From Blastocatellia bacterium (GTDB lineage Bacteria > Acidobacteriota > Blastocatellia > Pyrinomonadales > Pyrinomonadaceae), in NCBI GenBank assembly GCA_003488005.1, contig DNND01000069.1:8382-32983 (forward strand): 24,602 bases of DNA, given 5' to 3'. A model generated the notes under the pieces. It was given only the letters and a program-made list of their open reading frames with translations. It did not search any database and was not told the origin of the DNA. The position numbers and the translations under genes are program-made. The stretch's first letter is position 1, and every line of letters starts with the position of its first letter. Shown one piece after another: positions 1 through 7,452 of this stretch.

Positions 1-167
1 GCGAGATGTTTATAGCCTGGTGCTGCCTTTCTTTGCTCTCTAGCTCCGGAGGAGCGCCACCGCTTTGCCCGGCTGGGCTATCGCTCCCGTACGCGTTTCG
101 CTCCTACCGGAGCGAGAGCCTCGAGGGTCCCGTTCGTAGCTATAAACATCTCGCTCCGCTGGAGCGA
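1..167. repeat. Cluster of short palindromes in an inverted-repeat frame
   Basis: Three hairpins share the same core: GCTCC-gga-GGAGC at 43-55, TCGCTCC-tacc-GGAGCGA at 98-115 and TCGCTCC-gct-GGAGCGA at 151-167. The 16 nt at 1-16 (GCGAGATGTTTATAGC) recur as an exact reverse complement at 139-154, so the block is itself an inverted repeat whose left end may continue beyond the window. No protein is supported here. The pattern fits a REP-like dispersed intergenic repeat; that it is dispersed in this genome is inferred, because only this one cluster is visible. Confidence 0.7.
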
Positions 168-221
168 AAGCCAACTTCACTGTTGCATTGGAAGTTGAGT
201 TCAAACATATCGCTTTTGGAC

Positions 222-250
222 TGCGGCGGCGCGACGCCGCTTTTGCTTTC
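222..250. terminator. GC-rich hairpin downstream of the membrane-protein gene
   Basis: GCGGCG (223-228) pairs with CGCCGC (235-240) around a 6-nt loop, 38 nt past the stop codon of the minus-strand gene. The T-rich run (cttttgctttc) lies on the + strand side, where no gene runs into it. In the direction of the minus-strand gene the hairpin is followed by AGTCCAAAAG, which is not a T tract. It could slow or end that transcript, but it may simply be part of the dispersed repeat that shares its first 16 nt with 24399-24414. Confidence 0.3.
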
Positions 251-277
251 GGCAGCACGCGTGGTTACCTAAACAAC

Positions 278-1351
278 TCACTTCAGTCCGAGCATACTTC
301 CCTTAGGCGCAAACGCCGGCAAATTCGCCGGAAAGGTCGAGATAGCCGGTGCGAAAGGCGAAGTCACATTGATGTTTGGCATTGCATCCAATCGCTGCGA
401 CGCCATCAGCTCAATATCGTAACCCTCGTGCCGCACCCGCTCATCCACGTACAAAAGCGAAAGGCCAAGCATCCACACCGGCGCCAGCAGGATGGAACTC
501 AACGGCTCGAGCACGCTGTAACCAATCGCATACCAGATGGGCCATTCGTTGGCATTCCACGGCGACGGATCGATGCCATTCAGATAGCCATAGAAGCCGA
601 GCGGAATCACCAGAATCATCAGCGCCGAATAGGTAGCGAAGGTGATGAAAAGCGTCATCGCCATCAAGCGGCGAACGTTTCCGCGCGCCAGGGAGAAACT
701 GCGTCCCATCGATTCGAAGACGCGCTTGCCTTCGACCAACATGACCTGAGGAACGTAAGCGATGCGCCCGACCATGAAGAAAAATAGCCACAGTGCAAGC
801 GTTGAAGCTCCCAGGAAACCAATCACGCCGACAATCGCGCTCATCCATACGGGCGCCCAGGTGGCCAGAAAAAAGGCGCCCAGTGAAACAAAAATAACGA
901 TGAAATACCAACCAGAGAACGCGACGCCAAACGCCAGCCCAAACCACAACATCATGATCACACTGGCGCCCAACAGCGACCAGAAACGCGCGCGCACTGC
1001 CGCGTAAGTCGTGCGCGCCAGCACCGGTTCGTTAGATAGCAGATGCATTACGAGATTACGGGAAGCGCCGCCCATCACCAGCAAGCTGAAAATGTGTCCG
1101 CCAACTATCAGCGTCACTGCGGCGATAGACAGAAAGACGTAAATCACGAAAGCAAGATCGCTGGGAGTTGCAAAGAAACCACGCCAACTGATGGTCCAAA
1201 GAACGGAACCACAAGCGGAAATGAAAACCGGCGGCGCGGCAATGCGAATTAAGACGAGCAGGTGCCGGCGATAAAGACGCACGGCGCGATCGATTAGATC
1301 GCCTGCGCCCAGTGGCACGAGAGGAAGTTCAGCGTTGCTTGCTGTGGCCAT
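278..1351 (-). CDS. Polytopic membrane protein of unknown function (GPDPase-membrane-domain-like)
   Basis: This 357-residue protein is mostly hydrophobic. A soluble start (about residues 1-30, ending in DRAVRLYRRH) is followed by roughly six to eight membrane segments: residues about 31-55, 65-95, 120-185 (several) and 230-310. The tail is short and polar. The segment LLYVDERVRHEGYDIELMA near residue 310, directly after the last helix, resembles the end of bacterial glycerophosphoryl-diester-phosphodiesterase membrane-domain or YciC-like proteins, where a similar LYYDLRxRxEGxDLE motif occurs. No catalytic motif is visible. The ATG at 1351 is used because hydrophobic, gene-like sequence starts just inside it. 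It has no clear Shine-Dalgarno sequence. It is transcribed divergently from the phosphoesterase gene and is the only minus-strand gene here. Family membership is tentative; its nature as an integral membrane protein is secure. Confidence 0.8.
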   Translation of the reverse strand: MATASNAELPLVPLGAGDLIDRAVRLYRRHLLVLIRIAAPPVFISACGSVLWTISWRGFFATPSDLAFVIYVFLSIAAVTLIVGGHIFSLLVMGGASRNLVMHLLSNEPVLARTTYAAVRARFWSLLGASVIMMLWFGLAFGVAFSGWYFIVIFVSLGAFFLATWAPVWMSAIVGVIGFLGASTLALWLFFFMVGRIAYVPQVMLVEGKRVFESMGRSFSLARGNVRRLMAMTLFITFATYSALMILVIPLGFYGYLNGIDPSPWNANEWPIWYAIGYSVLEPLSSILLAPVWMLGLSLLYVDERVRHEGYDIELMASQRLDAMPNINVTSPFAPAISTFPANLPAFAPKGSMLGLK

Positions 1352-1515
1352 GAGAGTCGTAACCGTGAATGCAAAAAAATCTTACCACGCACGTTGCGGC
1401 AATGTCCCAGTCTCCAGTGAGGCGGAATCGCGCGCGCCGATTGAGGAAGCTTCAGGGAAATGAAAACTGACGCTTGCCAGGATTCTTTCATGGAAATTAT
1501 GCGATCGAATTGGCT

Positions 1516-1544
1516 TTGGGAATTGGAGGAGGCAGCGCTATAGT
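1516..1544 (+). promoter_or_regulatory. Candidate sigma-70 promoter for the phosphoesterase gene
   Basis: TTGGGA (1516-1521) and TATAGT (1539-1544) are separated by exactly 17 nt, matching the -35 and -10 consensus at 4 of 6 and 5 of 6 positions. They lie in the 267-nt divergent spacer 1352-1618, about 75 nt before the ATG at 1619. Nothing else is recognisable in that spacer. The prediction is by eye only; Acidobacteriota promoters are poorly characterised. Confidence 0.4.
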
Positions 1545-1604
1545 TGCCTGCTTACTAGCGCCAGTTTGCTGACACGGTATCGCTCTTGATTCTCACTCTC
1601 ACCT

Positions 1605-1610
1605 AAAGGA
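1605..1610 (+). promoter_or_regulatory. Ribosome binding site of the phosphoesterase gene
   Basis: AAAGGA lies 8 nt before the ATG at 1619, a standard Shine-Dalgarno spacing. It supports that ATG as the true start. It is one of the better ribosome binding sites in a window where most genes have weak ones. Confidence 0.6.
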
Positions 1611-1618
1611 CTTACGCC

Positions 1619-3211
1619 ATGACACAAAGTTTACTCTCCACCTGCATTCTTCGCTTTCGGGATTTGGTCACAGCCAGCGGCCAAACGGTTGAACATCATC
1701 GGGAAAAAATTAAGGTCTCAGGTCATGTTTGGTGGGGATGGTGGCGCAAGCGGGACGAAACAATCCCGGACGATGCCTTCCGCATCCTGGCAAGTAAGGC
1801 AAATGGAGGCGGCTTCGAAGCATATCTCATGGATTCCGGCCAGGAGCGGCTCTACAAAGTTGTTTGCACCGACATTTACTGGGATGCGAAGAAGGCGGAA
1901 GTGGAATCGCCCGGGAAACCCGAGACCCCCGAGTACTACAGCGAGCAGAAATATCTTGCGTGGTTCAAGCTCACCGAAATTACCGACATCGCGGATCCGG
2001 TTTCTGTCCTGCACCAGTTTACTTACCTTCGAGTCGATGAATTCTTTGAAGACAGCAATTCAGCCTATGAACCTTTCTATGGCAAACGCGTGTTTTCGGT
2101 GAAAGAACTTCGCCAGCAGGATCGGACGATTTGGTTCGTGAGACCATTTCAGCAGGGCGATCCGATCCAGGAAGTTTCCCTGCTTGACTCACGAAAGCTC
2201 GCGCCACTTCATTTCGCCACCGAGTACTTTGAATCCAAGAGCGCTGCCTTGTTGTGGGTCTCCGATACACATTTTTCCGACAGGCATCACGCGTTTCCCC
2301 CCAAACCAGGCCCAAACGATTATCCGCTTGCGGATCGAATCAAAACCAACTTCAAAGACAAGGTCGTCGCCGGCCTAATCATGTCTGGGGATATCACCTG
2401 GCAAGCGTTGCCGGCGGAGTATGACACGGCGAAGGAATTTATCAGGAGCTTGACCTATTGGTCGTTCTTAAAGAGCGATCAGATTGTGGTTTGTCCCGGC
2501 AACCACGATCTGTCGTTTTCGGAAGACCCGGCCGATAAGGATAAGCCCATTGAGGTGGTAGGCGACGGCTTTAAGAAAGCCTACAGCACGTTCTACCAGG
2601 ACACTTTTAATATTGGCCCCAATGAGTTCTTGAGCAGCGGCAAGCGCTTCTTAATGGGTAGAGCTGTTCCGGTAGACATTGTCTGCTTGAATAGTTCATC
2701 GCTACAACAACTCAAGAGTGCTTTCCAGGGTCACGGATTCATCGGCGACCGGCAGATGGACGACGCGGCTGAACAAATGAAATGGGAAACAAACCCTGAA
2801 AAGCCGCGCGCGTACCGGATAGTTGTGCTTCATCATCATGTGCTGCCCACGACGTATAGCGCCACTCCGGAACCGAATTACCCCTACAGCGTGGTCCTGG
2901 ATGCCGAAGCGCTGTCGCGCTGGATAACCAGGCATCGGGTGGACCTGGTACTTCATGGTCACATGCACCAGCCTTTTTGCGCGCGCATTTCTCGACCGAT
3001 AGATGTCAATAATCCGGAGCAAAGCTGGCATGAATTCAACGTGATTGGCATGGGCAGCAGCGGGGTTAAGGGCGAGCTGGGAGAGATAAACCAAAATACT
3101 GTAGGTTTCCTCGACTTTGCCCACGACGAATTGTCGGTTTCAATTCATTCGGTACATCCCGTTAATCCGTCCAAAGAGATTTGGACAGTAAAATTAAAGT
3201 ATCATCCATAG
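1619..3211 (+). CDS. Calcineurin-like metallophosphoesterase with a novel Trp-rich N-terminal domain
   Basis: The C-terminal part of this 530-residue protein has every metal-binding motif of the calcineurin-like phosphoesterase family: SDTH at 215-218, GD at 257-258, GNHD at 294-297, a His cluster at 405-407 and GHMH at 447-450. It should therefore hydrolyse phosphomono- or diester bonds using two metal ions. The substrate cannot be read from sequence. Residues 1 to about 200 form a separate region with a striking HVWWGWW motif at 36-42, a YLMDSG-type strand, a SPGKPETPEYY stretch and a YLAWFKLTEI stretch. I do not recognise it as a named domain; it looks like a compact ligand- or nucleic-acid-binding fold. 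There is no signal peptide or membrane helix, so the enzyme is cytoplasmic. The HAD gene starts 5 nt after the stop codon, which suggests co-translation and a shared pathway. The family call is secure; the biological role is unknown. Confidence 0.9.
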   Translation: MTQSLLSTCILRFRDLVTASGQTVEHHREKIKVSGHVWWGWWRKRDETIPDDAFRILASKANGGGFEAYLMDSGQERLYKVVCTDIYWDAKKAEVESPGKPETPEYYSEQKYLAWFKLTEITDIADPVSVLHQFTYLRVDEFFEDSNSAYEPFYGKRVFSVKELRQQDRTIWFVRPFQQGDPIQEVSLLDSRKLAPLHFATEYFESKSAALLWVSDTHFSDRHHAFPPKPGPNDYPLADRIKTNFKDKVVAGLIMSGDITWQALPAEYDTAKEFIRSLTYWSFLKSDQIVVCPGNHDLSFSEDPADKDKPIEVVGDGFKKAYSTFYQDTFNIGPNEFLSSGKRFLMGRAVPVDIVCLNSSSLQQLKSAFQGHGFIGDRQMDDAAEQMKWETNPEKPRAYRIVVLHHHVLPTTYSATPEPNYPYSVVLDAEALSRWITRHRVDLVLHGHMHQPFCARISRPIDVNNPEQSWHEFNVIGMGSSGVKGELGEINQNTVGFLDFAHDELSVSIHSVHPVNPSKEIWTVKLKYHP

Positions 3212-3216
3212 TATCC

Positions 3217-4101
3217 ATGAAACTTTTGATTACCGATCTCGACAATACTCTTTACGACTGGGTCACTTACTTCGCCAATTCTTTTCGCGCGATGGTCAAG
3301 GATCTGGCGCTAACGTTGGATGTTGAAGAAGAGACGCTGCTGGATGAATTCAAAGCCGTGCACCAACATTACGGCAACTCGGAACATCCGTTTGCAATGT
3401 TTGAGCTGCCCTCGGTGCGGCGCAGATTTCCTGATTCATCCCGGGAACAGTTGTACTCCGATCTTAAATCTTCAATCGCCGCTTTTCGCGCCGGTAGGGA
3501 AGAACACTTGCGGCTCTATGCCGGAGTTAGTGATACGCTTCGAGCTATCTCGGAGGGCGGTACGATAATCGTTGCTCATACCGAGGCAGTTGCCATCCAT
3601 GCTTATTACCGGCTACTGAAACTCGACATCCTCAAATACTTCAAGCACATCTACGCGCTGGAGGGACACTTTGAGCCGCACCCTAACCCGGCACGTGCCG
3701 CGGAGTTGGTTCCGCCAGTCGGCTTGATTGAAACTATTTCGCGAAACAAGCGGAAGCCCAACCCGGAACTTCTCAAGGAAATTTGTCGCAGCGAGGGCGT
3801 GCGGCTGGCCGATGCCTGTTACGTTGGCGATAGTTTGTCGCGGGATGTCAGTATGGCTAAGTCGGCAAAGGTGATGGCTGTCTGGGCTCGGTATGGGACC
3901 AGTTATGAGGGCAGCCTTTGGGATATTCTCGTGCGCGTAACGCATTGGACCGACGAGGATGTAACCCGAGAGGCAGAACTGCGCAACCTGTATGCAGACA
4001 CTCAGCCGGATTTTACGATCGATAGCTTTGTGGAGTTACTGGATGTAATCGGTTTGCGAGGTAGTTACGAACGATCTGCTCTTCCCGATCAAGCTGCTTG
4101 A
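3217..4101 (+). CDS. HAD-superfamily phosphatase/hydrolase
   Basis: This 294-residue protein has the four HAD motifs in order: DLDNT at 7-11 with the nucleophile Asp7 and acid/base Asp9, HT at 121-122 (motif II Thr), Lys180 in KPNPE (motif III) and GDSLSRD at 204-210 (motif IV). The helical region between motif I and motif II, about residues 15-110, is a C1-type cap. That arrangement and the DNTLYD motif recall pyrimidine 5'-nucleotidase and phosphoglycolate-phosphatase relatives, so phosphomonoester hydrolysis of a small molecule is likely. I chose the ATG at 3217 because the protein then begins MKLLITDLDNT, as is normal for the family. A TTG at 3181 lies in frame but would add residues inside the upstream gene. 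The start is 5 nt past the phosphoesterase stop, so the two genes are probably one unit. Confidence 0.88.
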   Translation: MKLLITDLDNTLYDWVTYFANSFRAMVKDLALTLDVEEETLLDEFKAVHQHYGNSEHPFAMFELPSVRRRFPDSSREQLYSDLKSSIAAFRAGREEHLRLYAGVSDTLRAISEGGTIIVAHTEAVAIHAYYRLLKLDILKYFKHIYALEGHFEPHPNPARAAELVPPVGLIETISRNKRKPNPELLKEICRSEGVRLADACYVGDSLSRDVSMAKSAKVMAVWARYGTSYEGSLWDILVRVTHWTDEDVTREAELRNLYADTQPDFTIDSFVELLDVIGLRGSYERSALPDQAA

Positions 4102-4182
4102 TCAAGTTACTCTCCAGCTCCCGCAATTCCCGCTTGCGCGTGAAGGGCATTCGGGCAAACTTCTCAGGCCTACTAATTTCAA

Positions 4183-7100
4183 ATGGCATCAACGGCACGA
4201 TCACGTATTGAAGTCTCGGCGGATGCAGCCGTCCGCCTGGGCCTGGCTGAGGATTGGCTCAAGTCGTTTCCTTCCGACTCCGAACTGCTCATTATTAGTC
4301 ACGGCACCGAGGCGGCCGCTGATCTGCAACTGAGCGTGGTGAGTTCGCGGGGTTCGTGGTTTGGAATCAAACGGTTTACGTTGAACATGCTTGCCGCTCG
4401 CCTGGCGCAACATGCACTGGCTGCTTCGGGGAGTGCGCCGGCCAGTAACCTTTCATTCACTGCCGTCGTAGCGCACGCGATCCATTCGTTACAATCGGCG
4501 GACAAACTAAATTACTTCGCCCCGGTGGCAAAGCGGCCGGGCTTTCCGATTGCTGTCGCCCGGACACTGGAAGAGTTGTGGATGAACGAAGTCGCTGCCG
4601 GCTCGCTCGCGAAACTGGAGCGTGGCGGCCAGGACCTCGCCGCGATTGCGAATCTCGTCGAGCAGGAACTGCGGCAGGCAAAACTCCATGATCGCGCCAG
4701 CTTGTTCGGTGCAGCGATTGGTTCGCTCAATTCCTCGGAAAACGCCACCTACGTTGGCCGCCCGATTTTATTTCTCGACATCGCCACGCGCAGCCGCCTG
4801 GAGAATAAGTTGATACACGAGTTGGCGGCCCGCTCTCTGCGCGTTTTGGCAACGCTGCCGCACGGTGATGAACGGACCATTGCCGCGTTTGCGGCAGGGC
4901 TCGGATGTAAACCGAACGACGCCAGAGCCGACCACGCAAAGGCAAACAGTCTCGCGCGCGTCAAGCAACATCTGTTCGAAAACTCCGCGCCTCCGGTCAC
5001 GCCGCTCGATGCGAGTGTGACGATTCAGAACTGGCCGGGCGAACCGCGCGAATGCGTTGAGATAGTCAGGAGCGTTCAGGCCGAAGCCGCCCAGGGTACG
5101 CCGTTTGATCAAATAGCGGTCCTGCTCAATTCTCCCCGCGAGTATCGCTCGCACCTGGAGGAAGCCTTCAGCCGCGCCGAGATTCCGGCTTACTTCGTAC
5201 GCGGCACGACTGCTCCAGATCCGGCGGGTCGCGCGTTGCTCGCCCTACTTTCGTGCGCCGCCGATGGTCTATCGGCGAAACGCTTTGCTGAGTACTTGTC
5301 ACTGGGCCAGGTGCCTGCACCCGAAGCGAACAAGGAAGTCGAATCAAACTGGGTCGCGCCAAAAGATGAGTTGCTCGCAGGCGCAACTGAAACAGAAGAA
5401 AACGCAGCCGCCCTCGCTGACTTGCCGGCAATCGCTAACGCCGAGGACGCCGCGGTCATTGAAGGTTCCTTGCGGGCGCCGGCGCGTTGGGAACGGCTGC
5501 TGGTCGATTCGGCCGTCATCGGCGGCAAGGACCGCTGGACGCGACGTTTGCAGGGACTGGCCAATGAATTTCTTCTGCGTATCGAAGAAACGGCGCCTGA
5601 AGATGAAGCTCGCGTTGATTCGATTAAACGACAACTCCATGACCTTGAGGCGTTGCGAGAATACGCGCTGCCGTTGATCGAACGCCTGGCGGCGCTTCCT
5701 ACCAAAGCAAACTGGGGTGAGTGGCTGGCGCATCTGCGCGAGCTGGCGGTCAATGCACTGCGCCGGCCCGAAGGCGTTTTGGCGACGCTCGCGGAACTCG
5801 ACCCGATGAGTTCGGTTGGGCCAATCGACTTATATGAAGTGCAACTGGTACTCGAGCCGAGGCTTCACGATCTCGGTGTAGAACCACCGCAGCGCCGTTA
5901 TGGCCGCGTCTTCATTGGACCGGTTGCTGCTGCCCGGGGACTCTCTTTTCGCAGTGTGTTTATTCCCGGACTCGCGGAGCGGATCTTTCCGGGAAAGATT
6001 GTGGAAGATCCGATCCTGCCCGACGCGCAGCGTAAAGATAGCGAGCTGACGACGCGACGCGATCAACTGGAAGCGGAACGACTTGCCTTGCGCATCGCGG
6101 TCGGCGCCGCGCGCGATCGGGTTTATCTCTCCTATCCACGCATCGATGTGCAGCAGTCAAGACCGCGGGTGCCGTCGTTCTACGCGCTGGAAGCACTACG
6201 TGCTGCCGAAGGCAGGTTGCCGGGTTTCGAGGAGATAGCGGCGCGCGCTGAGTCGACGACGCGTGCGCGCCTGGGTTGGCCCGCGCCCGACCGCCCCGAA
6301 GCGGCCATTGACGAAGCCGAGTATGACCTGGCGCTACTCGCAAATCTCGTCGAATCAAACAAGAAAGAAGCGACGGGCGCGGCCCACTATCTGCTGACCG
6401 CGAACGCACACCTCGCACGCGCCCTGCGCGCACGCAGTCGTCGCTGGCTTAAGCGTTGGACCGCGAACGATGGGCTGGTTGACGCAGACGATCTGGCTCG
6501 CCAGAGTCTTGCCAAACATCAATTTTCAGCGCGTTCATTTTCGGCCACCGCTTTGCAAAACTATGCGAGTTGTCCCTACCGCTTCTTCTTGAGCGCGATT
6601 CTGCGTCTTGATCTGCGACAAGAGCCTGCAGCGATCGAAGCGATTGATCCGCTCACCCGCGGGTCGTTGTTTCATGAGACGCAATTTGAAGTGCTGACGA
6701 AGTTGAAGCTTGCCGGTCTGTTGCCTTTGCAGACTGACTCTATCGGGAAAGCGTTTGAATTAGTCGACGATGAGTTGGCGCATCTCGCAGCCGCTTACGA
6801 AGATCGGCTGGCGCCCGCGATCCCGCGCGTTTGGCAAGACGGCATCAATAGCATCAAGGTGGATTTGCGCGAATGGTTGCGCCTAATGGCAAAGAATGAA
6901 GAAGGCTGGATACCTGACAAGTTTGAGTTGTCGTTTGGCCTGAGCGACCGTGGCCCAAGAGAGTGTGATCCGGCGAGTGCTGCTGAACCCGTCGAGATAA
7001 TTGGCGATCTCAAACTCCGCGGTTCGATAGATATGGTCGAGCGAAAGGGAAACCGCTATCGCGTAACGGATCATAAGACGGGAAAAGCACGGGCGCCGAA

Positions 7101-7452
7101 CGATACCGTTGTGGGTGGCGGGCGATATCTGCAGCCGTTGCTTTACGCGCTCGCGTGTCAGAAGTTGCTTGATGGCCAGGTGGAATCCGGACGGCTGTAC
7201 TACTGCACCGCGGATGGGGGCTTTGAGGAGCGCATTGTTCTGCTCAACGAAGAGAATGAGTCAACGCTCAATGAAGTTTTGATCGCGATTCGCGAGGGAC
7301 TCGCCGGCGCCTTTCTGCCGGCCGCCCCCGACAAGGATGCCTGTACCTGGTGTGACTTCCTGGCTGTCTGCGGAGCTTTCGAAGAAACGCGCACCAGCGG
7401 TAAGCCACGCGATCGCCTGGTCCAAATTAAAGCGTTGCGAGCACTGCGATGA
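4183..7452 (+). CDS. addB: AddB-type subunit of the AddAB helicase-nuclease
   Basis: This 1089-residue protein has the layout of AddB/RexB: a long degenerate UvrD-like helicase portion and then a RecB-type nuclease. The nuclease is clear. Asp950 sits in GSIDMVERKGNRYR and the D-H-K motif lies at 963-965 (VTDHKTGKA), which is the D...DxK signature of PD-(D/E)XK enzymes. Cys797 (in SCPYRFF) with Cys1054, Cys1057 and Cys1063 (CTWCDFLAVC) reproduce the C...CxxCx5C pattern that binds a 4Fe-4S cluster in AddB. Near the N-terminus, where a Walker A loop would be expected, the sequence is ISHGTEAAADL with no GKT/S, so this subunit is probably not an ATPase. That fits subunits that scan for Chi-like sites while the partner drives movement. 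The ATG at 4183 follows the HAD gene by 81 nt without a strong ribosome binding site. The stop overlaps the addA start by 4 nt. Confidence 0.88.
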   Translation: MASTARSRIEVSADAAVRLGLAEDWLKSFPSDSELLIISHGTEAAADLQLSVVSSRGSWFGIKRFTLNMLAARLAQHALAASGSAPASNLSFTAVVAHAIHSLQSADKLNYFAPVAKRPGFPIAVARTLEELWMNEVAAGSLAKLERGGQDLAAIANLVEQELRQAKLHDRASLFGAAIGSLNSSENATYVGRPILFLDIATRSRLENKLIHELAARSLRVLATLPHGDERTIAAFAAGLGCKPNDARADHAKANSLARVKQHLFENSAPPVTPLDASVTIQNWPGEPRECVEIVRSVQAEAAQGTPFDQIAVLLNSPREYRSHLEEAFSRAEIPAYFVRGTTAPDPAGRALLALLSCAADGLSAKRFAEYLSLGQVPAPEANKEVESNWVAPKDELLAGATETEENAAALADLPAIANAEDAAVIEGSLRAPARWERLLVDSAVIGGKDRWTRRLQGLANEFLLRIEETAPEDEARVDSIKRQLHDLEALREYALPLIERLAALPTKANWGEWLAHLRELAVNALRRPEGVLATLAELDPMSSVGPIDLYEVQLVLEPRLHDLGVEPPQRRYGRVFIGPVAAARGLSFRSVFIPGLAERIFPGKIVEDPILPDAQRKDSELTTRRDQLEAERLALRIAVGAARDRVYLSYPRIDVQQSRPRVPSFYALEALRAAEGRLPGFEEIAARAESTTRARLGWPAPDRPEAAIDEAEYDLALLANLVESNKKEATGAAHYLLTANAHLARALRARSRRWLKRWTANDGLVDADDLARQSLAKHQFSARSFSATALQNYASCPYRFFLSAILRLDLRQEPAAIEAIDPLTRGSLFHETQFEVLTKLKLAGLLPLQTDSIGKAFELVDDELAHLAAAYEDRLAPAIPRVWQDGINSIKVDLREWLRLMAKNEEGWIPDKFELSFGLSDRGPRECDPASAAEPVEIIGDLKLRGSIDMVERKGNRYRVTDHKTGKARAPNDTVVGGGRYLQPLLYALACQKLLDGQVESGRLYYCTADGGFEERIVLLNEENESTLNEVLIAIREGLAGAFLPAAPDKDACTWCDFLAVCGAFEETRTSGKPRDRLVQIKALRALR

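Noticed and set aside
188..787. Plus-strand frame of 199 codons opposite the membrane protein
   Set aside because: Basic, low-complexity translation with no domain, lying antisense to a convincing hydrophobic protein; it is a shadow of that gene's codon use.
1294..1491. Minus-strand frame upstream of the membrane protein
   Set aside because: It overlaps the membrane-protein start in another frame and shows no recognisable features.
3181..3216. Upstream TTG start for the HAD protein
   Set aside because: It would begin inside the phosphoesterase gene and add 12 residues before the usual MKLLITDLDNT family start; ATG 3217 fits better.
4013..4204. Small minus-strand frame spanning the HAD-addB gap
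   Set aside because: Antisense to two gene ends, no ribosome binding site and no recognisable sequence.
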